Source: an uncultured Alphaproteobacteria bacterium | Lineage (GTDB): Bacteria > Pseudomonadota > Alphaproteobacteria > RF32 > CAG-239 | Assembly: GCA_947588655.1 (NCBI GenBank) | Contig: CANPYS010000005.1 | Coordinates: 1 to 63,763 of the forward strand | Direction: 5' to 3' | Length of the DNA stretch: 63,763 bases | Shown: one piece after another, positions 56,547 through 63,763 of the stretch | Position numbering within the stretch: position 1 is the first letter of the stretch | Layout of the letters: every line of letters starts with the position of its first letter | Notes under the pieces: model-generated | Told to the model about the DNA's origin: nothing | The model's database searches: none | The model's input: only the letters and a program-made list of their open reading frames with translations | Translations under genes and position numbers: made by a program

Positions 56547-57902
56547 ATGCATATAATGTTTCCGCAAAAAATTGAAAATTCGCTCCGTTTTTTAAGGCTT
56601 AAACTTCTGCCCAAAACATTGTTTTTCAGAACAATGCTTTTGATTTTTATTCCGCTGATTTTGGTTCAGGTTGTTTCAATCATTGCCTTTTTTGACGGCA
56701 ACTGGAGCAAAGTCGGGCGGCGGCTTTCTGATAATTTGAGCAACAACATGGCGTTTGTGGTGCGTTTATCTGAGCAAAATCCGCAAAGTTTTGAACAAAT
56801 ACAAACCCTTGCTCAAAACGTTTACGCCCTTGATGTTGAATATTTTGATAATTCAGAAAAAATTGATGTTTTAAGCAAAGCCTCAAGGAAGAACAAAATT
56901 ATGACCGGCTTTTTTGAAGACGCCTTAAAGCAAGATTTCTCTAATGCCGTCACACACTTGTATCTAACCGATAAAAACAACACGCTTTTAACCTTTATTG
57001 ACACGCAAGACGGTTTATTTCAGTTCAAAACTTCGGTTAAAAACATTTTCAGCACCTCTATTTTTGGCTTTATTGCATGGATGATTGGCACATCGCTTTT
57101 GCTCTTTGTGGTTTCGGGCTTGTTTTTACGCGTTCAGGCGCGCTCCATAAAGCAATTAGCCGAGGCGGCGGAAGACTTTGGTAAAGGCATCAACACGCCT
57201 TTCAAGCCTTATGGTTCGTCTGAAGTGCGCAAAGCGGGCATTGCTTTTACCAAGATGAAAGAGCGCATTAATCGTCAGATTTCCGAGCGCACGCAAATGC
57301 TTGCCGGCGTTTCGCACGATTTGCGCACCCCCTTAACGCGTATGAAATTGCAATTGGCAATGATGCCTAAAAATGATGAAAACAAAGAATTTTTGGACGA
57401 CATTGCTGAAATGGAAAAAATGCTAGACGGCTATTTAGCATTTGTCAGCGGCGAGGGTGGCGAGCCAAATACATTTGTGGATATGAACGAGCTCATTATG
57501 AGCATTTTGAACAAATTCCGCAATTCCAAGGCCTTTATTCGTTACAGCACAAACGATCAAGTCAGCGCCATTCAAGGACGCGAGCAAGCCTTAAAACGCG
57601 CGCTCACAAACATCATTTCCAACGCCTTTTACTACGGCAAAACGGTGGCTGTTAAGCTTGAGAGCAACAACAATAAATTAGAAATTAGCGTTGAAGATGA
57701 CGGCCCCGGCATTCCCAAAGACAAGCGCGAAGAAGTCTTTAAGGCGTTTTACCGCATTGAGGGTTCGCGCAACAAAGAAACAGGCGGCGTTGGCTTAGGG
57801 CTTTCCATTGCCAAAGACGTTATTGTTTCGCACGGTGGCACCATAGAATTGGGCGAGAGCGAACTTGGCGGCCTGAAAGTTTTAATTTCCATTCCGCTTT
57901 AA
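56547..57902 (+). CDS. EnvZ-like sensor histidine kinase
   Basis: 451 aa; two TMs, HAMP, H-box 'LAGVSHDLRTPLTRMKLQL', HATPase 'VEDDGPGIP...GGVGLGLSIAKDVIVSHGG'. Confidence 0.95.
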   Translation: MHIMFPQKIENSLRFLRLKLLPKTLFFRTMLLIFIPLILVQVVSIIAFFDGNWSKVGRRLSDNLSNNMAFVVRLSEQNPQSFEQIQTLAQNVYALDVEYFDNSEKIDVLSKASRKNKIMTGFFEDALKQDFSNAVTHLYLTDKNNTLLTFIDTQDGLFQFKTSVKNIFSTSIFGFIAWMIGTSLLLFVVSGLFLRVQARSIKQLAEAAEDFGKGINTPFKPYGSSEVRKAGIAFTKMKERINRQISERTQMLAGVSHDLRTPLTRMKLQLAMMPKNDENKEFLDDIAEMEKMLDGYLAFVSGEGGEPNTFVDMNELIMSILNKFRNSKAFIRYSTNDQVSAIQGREQALKRALTNIISNAFYYGKTVAVKLESNNNKLEISVEDDGPGIPKDKREEVFKAFYRIEGSRNKETGGVGLGLSIAKDVIVSHGGTIELGESELGGLKVLISIPL

Positions 57903-57926
57903 GAGGAAAAAACATAATTTTCTAAA

Positions 57927-58277
57927 TTAGTCTTTTTGAATATCAATTTTCAAAAGATCGGCCATAGATTTCCGATAATCTTCCGCCCATTTAGTCATAG
58001 ATTCAATAACGGGTTTAAGATCATAGCCGAGTTGCGTGAGCGTATAATCAACGCGCGGCGGTATTTGGGCATAAACTTTGCGCACCAAAATCCCTTTTTC
58101 TTCCAAAAGCCTAAGGTTTGAGGTCAAAACCTTTTGGGTAATTGTGCCAAGCTCACGCTTAAGCTCGCCAAAGCGTTTTGTTCCGTCCATCAAATTTTCA
58201 ATAATCAGCATTTTCCAGCGGTCGCCCACCATTTTAAGTGTCATTTCCGCCAAAGAGTCCGCTGTTAATTCAGGCAT
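57927..58277 (-). CDS. HxlR family transcriptional regulator
   Basis: 'MVGDRWKMLIIENLMDGTKRFGELKRELGTITQKVLTSNLRLLEEKGILVRKVY'. Confidence 0.92.
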   Translation of the reverse strand: MPELTADSLAEMTLKMVGDRWKMLIIENLMDGTKRFGELKRELGTITQKVLTSNLRLLEEKGILVRKVYAQIPPRVDYTLTQLGYDLKPVIESMTKWAEDYRKSMADLLKIDIQKD

Positions 58278-58387
58278 TTTGAATCTCCTTTATTTAAAAT
58301 CCGATTCGTTTATAGCACAAAATTTTAAATGAGCAAGTTTTTTCGTAAAATTTTAAGCCGGATTCGCTCATGGGGCAAAAATTTTGC

Positions 58388-58416
58388 TTGACTTCAAACA
58401 AAAATCAGGTTATAAA
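58388..58416 (+). promoter_or_regulatory. Sigma70-like promoter of rpmH operon
   Basis: TTGACT-N17-TATAAA upstream of rpmH. Confidence 0.75.
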
Positions 58417-58486
58417 GCGCGAACAAATAACCGAGAACCTTGGTTTTACAAGGTTTTAAATAACGATAATTAACCGGAGAACTTTT

Positions 58487-58621
58487 ATGAAAAGAACCTA
58501 CCAACCCAGTAAAATTGTGCGTGCGCGCCGTCATGGTTTTCGCGCGCGTATGGCTTCAATCGGCGGTCGCAAAGTGTTGTCCGCGCGTCGTTTGAAAGGC
58601 CGTAAAAAACTTTCGGCATAG
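58487..58621 (+). CDS. rpmH: 50S ribosomal protein L34
   Basis: [47 protein letters not shown] below track cut-off, read directly. Confidence 0.98.
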   Translation: MKRTYQPSKIVRARRHGFRARMASIGGRKVLSARRLKGRKKLSA

Positions 58622-58624
58622 CAG

Positions 58625-58987
58625 ATGTCTGAAAAAAAGACCATCTTAAAAAAGCGGAAAGACTTTTTAAGAGTCGCCAGAGGTGTGCATGTTGTAACGA
58701 CATGTGTTATCGTACAGGCGGCTCTTAATTTATCTAAAAAGTCCAATCAATGGCACGTTGGCTACACCGCCACCAAAAAAATCGGCAAAGCATATGTGCG
58801 CAATCGTTCCAAACGGCGACTGCGCGCCGGCGTGCGGCAAATTTTTCCTCAATTAGCGCTTCCAAACGCCGAATACGTGCTTATCAGCCGACACAATACG
58901 CATTATTGCCCGTTTGCCCTGCTTTTGAAAGACCTCAAATACGCCCTAAAAAAAATCAATGAGCAACTTTTGGGAGGAAAGCGGTGA
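58625..58987 (+). CDS. rnpA: Ribonuclease P protein component
   Basis: '[30 protein letters not shown]'; position after rpmH. Confidence 0.95.
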   Translation: MSEKKTILKKRKDFLRVARGVHVVTTCVIVQAALNLSKKSNQWHVGYTATKKIGKAYVRNRSKRRLRAGVRQIFPQLALPNAEYVLISRHNTHYCPFALLLKDLKYALKKINEQLLGGKR

Positions 58988-59211
58988 AAAATCTTCTCAA
59001 AATGCTGATTAAGTTTTATCAAACGTTTTTATCGCCCTTTTGTTCGGGGTGTTGTCGTTATCGGCCCACATGCTCGCAATATATGCTTGAGGCGATTGAA
59101 ACGCACGGTATTTTGAAAGGCGTTTTTTTAGGCATAAAGCGGTTGTTGCGGTGTCATCCTTGGGGTGGCTCGGGTTATGATCCTGTTCCGCCAAAGCGCA
59201 AGAGTGAGTAA
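58984..59211 (+). CDS. yidD: Membrane protein insertion efficiency factor YidD
   Basis: '[35 protein letters not shown]...[16 protein letters not shown]'; GTG start. Confidence 0.96.
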   Translation: MKNLLKMLIKFYQTFLSPFCSGCCRYRPTCSQYMLEAIETHGILKGVFLGIKRLLRCHPWGGSGYDPVPPKRKSE

Positions 59212-59278
59212 CCGCTTTATAAAGCTTGCGTTTTATAAAAATTTAGAATAAAAAGAAAAAAATTGAAGGAGCATAAAC

Positions 59279-60946
59279 TTGAAAGAAGAAACAAAAGGTT
59301 TGGTTTGGGCGGTTTTGCTTTCAATCGCTATCATTTACATTGTCAACTGGATTTTTCCGGCAACGCCTGTTCAAACAGTGCCAAACAGCGCACAGGAAGT
59401 TCAGCCGGCAACCATTTCTGAAAACACCGAAAATACGGCGCAGCCCTTGCCGGAATCTGAAATTTTGGCGCAAGACGCACGTCTTGAGATTGATACGCCC
59501 GCTTTAAGCGGAAGCATTCGCCTAAAAGGCGCGCGGTTGGATTCTCTCAAGCTCAAAAAATATAAACAAACGCTTGAATCGGATAGTCCCGACGTTGTTT
59601 TGCTTGCCCCGCAAGGCTCGCAAGACTCTTATTTTGCGCAACTTGGTTGGTTAAGCGCCGATTCTACCCTCAACCTGCCAAACGCCGATTCTCTTTGGCG
59701 CACGCGTGGCTCAAACAAACTCACGCCGGAAACACCTGTTGTTTTGGAATGGGATAATGGTCAGGGCTTAAAATTTGTGCGCACCATTTCTGTTGATGAA
59801 AATTATTTGTTTGAAATCAGCCAAGCGGTTGAAAACAACACCGATAAGACAATCACGCTTTATCCATACGGGCTTTTAAGCCGCCACTACGATTATAAAG
59901 CGCAAAATGCGCAAGCGGTTGTTCATCAGGGTGTTTCGGCGGTGGTGGACGGCACTTTAAAAGAGTTGCGTTATTCTTCCATAGACGATTCTGAGCCCGA
60001 AACGTTTGATTTTCAAGAGGGTTGGGCTGGTTTTTCGGACAGATATTGGTTTACCGCCTTAATTTTAGAAAACAACGAGCCTTCTGTCTTTAAGGTTTCA
60101 AACAATGGTCAAGACACTTATCAAGTAGATTATCGTGGCTCGGCGCTAAGTGTTGAGCCAAGCGCTATAGCGTCTAACAAACTGCGCTTGTTTGCCGGCG
60201 CCAAAGACATTAAGCTTTTAGATAAATATACCGATGAGCTTAATATTAAAAAGCTTGATTTAGCGGTTGACTTCGGTTGGTATTACTTTTTAACAAAGCC
60301 GTTCTTTTATATTCTAACTTTCTTATATAACCTGATTGGCAATATGGGTTGGGCAATTTTGCTATTTGCGGCAATTTTAAGGCTTTTGATGTTCCCTATT
60401 GCGAACAAGTCGTTTGAGAGTATGTCTAAGATGAAAAAGCTTCAGCCGAAAGTAATGGCTTTGCAAACGCAATATAAAGACAACAAAGCCCTGCTCCAAC
60501 AAGCCACTTTAGAGCTTTATCGGCGTGAAAAAATTAATCCGGCATCGGGTTGCCTGCCGCTTTTTATACAAATTCCAGTCTTTTTCTCGCTTTACAAAGT
60601 TTTGAACATTGCGCTTGAAATCAGGCACGCACCCTTTATCGGCTGGATAAAAGACCTTTCAGCGCCTGACCCGCTCACAATTTCTGTTTGGTCGCACATT
60701 CCGTTGCCCTCTTTATTAGACATTGGTGTTTGGCCGATTTTGATGGGCCTCACCATGTGGATTCAACAAAAGCTTAACCCGGCGCCAGTCAACAAAGATC
60801 AAGCGCGTATGTTTGCGCTTATGCCCTTTATTTTCACGCTTATGTTGGGGCATTTTGCGTCAGGCTTGGTCATTTACTGGACGCTAAACAACTTGCTTTC
60901 AATTGTCCAACAAAAAGCTATTATGCGTAAAAACGGAGTAAACTAA
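59279..60946 (+). CDS. yidC: Membrane protein insertase YidC
   Basis: 555 aa; TTG start; 60KD inner membrane protein architecture. Confidence 0.97.
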   Translation: MKEETKGLVWAVLLSIAIIYIVNWIFPATPVQTVPNSAQEVQPATISENTENTAQPLPESEILAQDARLEIDTPALSGSIRLKGARLDSLKLKKYKQTLESDSPDVVLLAPQGSQDSYFAQLGWLSADSTLNLPNADSLWRTRGSNKLTPETPVVLEWDNGQGLKFVRTISVDENYLFEISQAVENNTDKTITLYPYGLLSRHYDYKAQNAQAVVHQGVSAVVDGTLKELRYSSIDDSEPETFDFQEGWAGFSDRYWFTALILENNEPSVFKVSNNGQDTYQVDYRGSALSVEPSAIASNKLRLFAGAKDIKLLDKYTDELNIKKLDLAVDFGWYYFLTKPFFYILTFLYNLIGNMGWAILLFAAILRLLMFPIANKSFESMSKMKKLQPKVMALQTQYKDNKALLQQATLELYRREKINPASGCLPLFIQIPVFFSLYKVLNIALEIRHAPFIGWIKDLSAPDPLTISVWSHIPLPSLLDIGVWPILMGLTMWIQQKLNPAPVNKDQARMFALMPFIFTLMLGHFASGLVIYWTLNNLLSIVQQKAIMRKNGVN

Positions 60947-61572
60947 TGATTGGGGCGCGCTCAGGACAAACCCCCGAACGCCCTTTATTTAATCGGCCTT
61001 GCCGGTTTATATTAAGTGTTGCTAATATAAGCCAGTTACCACCGGCTGATTTGCCTGAAGTGGCGTTTATTGGGCGCTCTAATGTTGGCAAATCAAGCCT
61101 GATTAATGCGCTTGTGAATCAAAAAAACCTAGCGCGCACATCAGCCACACCGGGGCGCACGCGTTTAATTAATTATTTTGAGATTGATAAATCTCTTTAT
61201 TTGGTAGATTTACCAGGGTACGGATACGCCAAGGTTTTAGATAAAGACGCGTTTCAATGGCAAAAAAACATTTACACATATTTTCAAACGCGCGCCAATT
61301 TGCGACGTGTTTTTTTGCTTATAGACAGTCGCCACGGCTTAAAGCAAAGCGATATTGACGCGCTTAAAATGTTATCTGATTTAGGTATGAATTGCCAAAT
61401 TGTTTACACAAAAACCGATAAAATTAAGCAAAAAGAGCTTGAACAACTCAAGCTACAAAGCCCCGAAATTTTACAAGCATACCCTATTATATATCCCACA
61501 TTTCTTTACACAAGCGCCAATAAAAGAAACGGCTTAGAAGAGCTTAAAAAAGAAATTGCCAGTTTGGTTTAA
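60946..61572 (+). CDS. engB: Ribosome biogenesis GTP-binding protein EngB/YihA
   Basis: 'EVAFIGRSNVGKSSLINALVNQKNLARTSATPGRTRLINYFEI...VDLPGYGYAKV'. Confidence 0.96.
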   Translation: MIGARSGQTPERPLFNRPCRFILSVANISQLPPADLPEVAFIGRSNVGKSSLINALVNQKNLARTSATPGRTRLINYFEIDKSLYLVDLPGYGYAKVLDKDAFQWQKNIYTYFQTRANLRRVFLLIDSRHGLKQSDIDALKMLSDLGMNCQIVYTKTDKIKQKELEQLKLQSPEILQAYPIIYPTFLYTSANKRNGLEELKKEIASLV

Positions 61573-61646
61573 AAAATGCTTGACACTTTGTCCAAATTTT
61601 GTTAAATTAAACTTCCTCAAAAAATTATTAATTTAAATTTTTATAT

Positions 61647-62228
61647 ATGAGAGAAGAAATAAAAAACCTCGGTTGGCTGCCAGAGAACAGTCTGACCGAT
61701 GAAGAGCTGCATGAATGGCATGCTCTTGAAAAAAAGCTCCTGAAAAAGGAAGAAAATCTGCCTAAAGAAGAGGCAATTAAAATGGCACGGCGGATTCGCC
61801 CCATTTTACGCCTGACCGAAGATCAAATGCATGTAGGCATTATGCTCAACGGTCGCCGGCATTCTCGCAGATATTGGGTTAAAAGCCGCAATATTTACGA
61901 CCAATGCTTTAGCTACAAGGCTGAGCCCTACGCCGCCGTTTATGGCTTGAAAGAGGTAACAACGATTGAAACGTGGCACAAGTCGCCCAATTCAAGTCTG
62001 TTGCGCCCTTCTGTGTACGAGGTATTATACCAAATACCGGAAGACTTGCGCGACAAGGTGGTTGCCTTTGAGCTATACTCTGAAAAAAGCTCCATTTGTG
62101 AGCTTTGGAGTAGCGTCTTGCGCCGCCACCGCCTCAAATGCGTGCTTTACACAGGCAAAATGCCTAAAGAAGTGCAGAAAAAACGCATTTATTGGGCAAA
62201 ACGCCGACGACGAAAAACACCTACTTAA
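61647..62228 (+). CDS. Hypothetical protein
   Basis: 193 aa ORF with upstream TTGACA-N17-TAAATT and downstream terminator. Confidence 0.65.
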   Translation: MREEIKNLGWLPENSLTDEELHEWHALEKKLLKKEENLPKEEAIKMARRIRPILRLTEDQMHVGIMLNGRRHSRRYWVKSRNIYDQCFSYKAEPYAAVYGLKEVTTIETWHKSPNSSLLRPSVYEVLYQIPEDLRDKVVAFELYSEKSSICELWSSVLRRHRLKCVLYTGKMPKEVQKKRIYWAKRRRRKTPT

Positions 62229-62232
62229 ACGC

Positions 62233-62262
62233 CCCGTTTTGATTAACGGGGCGTTTTTTATA
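62233..62262 (+). terminator. Rho-independent terminator
   Basis: AACGCCCCGttttgattaaCGGGGCGTTTTTT. Confidence 0.85.
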
Positions 62263-62278
62263 TCTAATGATAATATAC

Positions 62279-63763
62279 TTAAAACTGCAAGCTCACCCGA
62301 ACATTGTAGTCGTAGTGCTTAGAGTCGACGCCACGTTCACCATTCTTCATATTGAGGTACCATGCTCCCCAATCATTTTCTGTTGACGACCAATAGTAAC
62401 CACTATCTAATGTTTCAGCACTAACACCCTTGTTCTTTAAAGCAATCAAGGTCTTGTTTATAATTGCCTTATTGCTCCCATTTGCCCCTGATGTCCCATA
62501 AGCACTCGTTACTAAATTGTTATCACAACCATACAAGTCCGTAAGTTCTCCAAGCGCAGGTAAATACCAATGCCCGTCACCAACAATCGGATCACCAAAC
62601 CACGCTTCTGGTGGATAAAAAGCCCGTGCAGCTTCCGCCGCTTCCGCAATACAATACCAGAAATAAGTTTCTGTTACATATTCAGGGTCTTCACAATATG
62701 ATCCGAGTCCCCACGATATAATCGCATCAGTATCTCCCTCACCGTCATATAATGACCAATAATTTCTATTCTGTAATGCTGTGAGCACTTCACTATCGCT
62801 CAACCCTAGGACAACATCGCCATCCAATCCCCAATAAAGCAGACTTCCCGAACTATATGGATAACGAGGGTCAAATGGATCCTCATAGTCGCTTTTACCT
62901 AAATTGTCCAGGTTAATCACCTTACCATGTAACCCATTGTCTCTAGTCCAATAGACCACACCAACCGGTGTTTTGTTTGAACCTTGAGTATAGTCATTCA
63001 CATCGCCACAACTTCCGTCCGCATAAAACACATCGCCGATGGCACAAGTCTTAATACATTTGTCATCATCTAATATATACCCATCCTTACACGCCCAAGA
63101 TTTACATTTATCATTCTTTCCACATGCTGAATGATATCCATTGCAAGTGGCGTTTTCGGGAACAGTTACAGATGTTGTATTATCTGTGCAATCTTTATAT
63201 TTGTTGTTGCAACATTGTGTCCCTAAAGTACCTTCGCCTTTGTTGTTATTATCCCAAATGCATTCTGTGGCATTACATTGGCAAGCATAACAAGGACTAT
63301 CGCCAGAGTATTTTCCTGTTGCTGGCTTTGAGCCACCATACGAACCGGGGAAACTACATGTGCTGACACTATTACTTGTGTCACTTCCCACGGGGCAAGC
63401 TACAGGTTCACAAGCTGTTTTATTAGCATTCGGTGTCCAGTAGGTGTCACAAGATATAACTTGTTTTTTAACAATTTCGCCACTTTGGCAATCGCCACAT
63501 TGCGCGTGTGCCGGACAAACCGTGATGTTATACCCTTCGCAAGTATTTGCTAAACAACTTGCTCCTGATGCATAATAGCCGTACTTGCAATCCCAACCTG
63601 TATAACCTGCTTTGTTACACCCGTCACAGTAATTTTTACCTGTGGCATGATCAGGCACAGTTACAGGCGAACAACTTGTGCTACAGTCTTTATATTTATC
63701 ATTGCAACACTTGGTGCTTAAACTACCACTTGTTCCTTTGTTGTTATTATCCCAAGTGCATTC
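62279..63763 (-). CDS. Cys-rich repeat surface protein with C-terminal DUF1566/Fib_succ_major-like domain (5' end outside window)
   Basis: Frame stays open to the window end; Cys-rich repeats 'EC.WDNNNKG....CCN.KYKDC' and C-terminal 'YYWSSTENDWGAWYLNMKNGERG...YNVRVSLQF'. Confidence 0.75.
   Translation of the reverse strand, partial: ECTWDNNNKGTSGSLSTKCCNDKYKDCSTSCSPVTVPDHATGKNYCDGCNKAGYTGWDCKYGYYASGASCLANTCEGYNITVCPAHAQCGDCQSGEIVKKQVISCDTYWTPNANKTACEPVACPVGSDTSNSVSTCSFPGSYGGSKPATGKYSGDSPCYACQCNATECIWDNNNKGEGTLGTQCCNNKYKDCTDNTTSVTVPENATCNGYHSACGKNDKCKSWACKDGYILDDDKCIKTCAIGDVFYADGSCGDVNDYTQGSNKTPVGVVYWTRDNGLHGKVINLDNLGKSDYEDPFDPRYPYSSGSLLYWGLDGDVVLGLSDSEVLTALQNRNYWSLYDGEGDTDAIISWGLGSYCEDPEYVTETYFWYCIAEAAEAARAFYPPEAWFGDPIVGDGHWYLPALGELTDLYGCDNNLVTSAYGTSGANGSNKAIINKTLIALKNKGVSAETLDSGYYWSSTENDWGAWYLNMKNGERGVDSKHYDYNVRVSLQF

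Overview
The window is a chromosomal segment of an alphaproteobacterium. GcrA, RquA, CarD, SecB and Tim44-domain genes support this; a gut-type uncultured lineage is only an inference. Most of it (about 6.7-63.7 kb) is compact housekeeping sequence: typA, infA, murJ, gloB, rsfS, obgE, rpmA, rplU, mutT, gcrA, rpoZ, spoT/rel, acpS, serS, cmk, rsmE, rquA, dnaE, carD, trmL, secB, mltA, smr, gmk, cysK, lptG, gpsA, uvrC, pgsA, a two-component system, and rpmH-rnpA-yidD-yidC-engB. The first 6.6 kb is AT-rich accessory DNA around a tRNA-Trp. It holds an Xre/ImmA-type regulatory module with a membrane-HNH protein, and a DUF488-type two-gene module. The observations I rate highest are: (1) a GT10-like glycosyltransferase gene with an in-frame run of ten G, where +1 and -1 slippage both give near-immediate stops, next to a giant pilin-like surface protein; (2) dispersed hairpin repeats whose 17-nt stem arms differ between copies at 6 positions with full compensation; (3) a single-ORF MurJ flippase fused to a Bax-like glucosaminidase domain; (4) a symmetric divergent promoter/operator controlling the Xre/ImmA module; (5) a candidate ~280-nt structured ncRNA with a consensus promoter and terminator; (6) an RquA-like rhodoquinone biosynthesis gene; (7) an AMMECR1-like/M49-like gene pair. 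All family names are from reading the sequence by eye; no database search was run.
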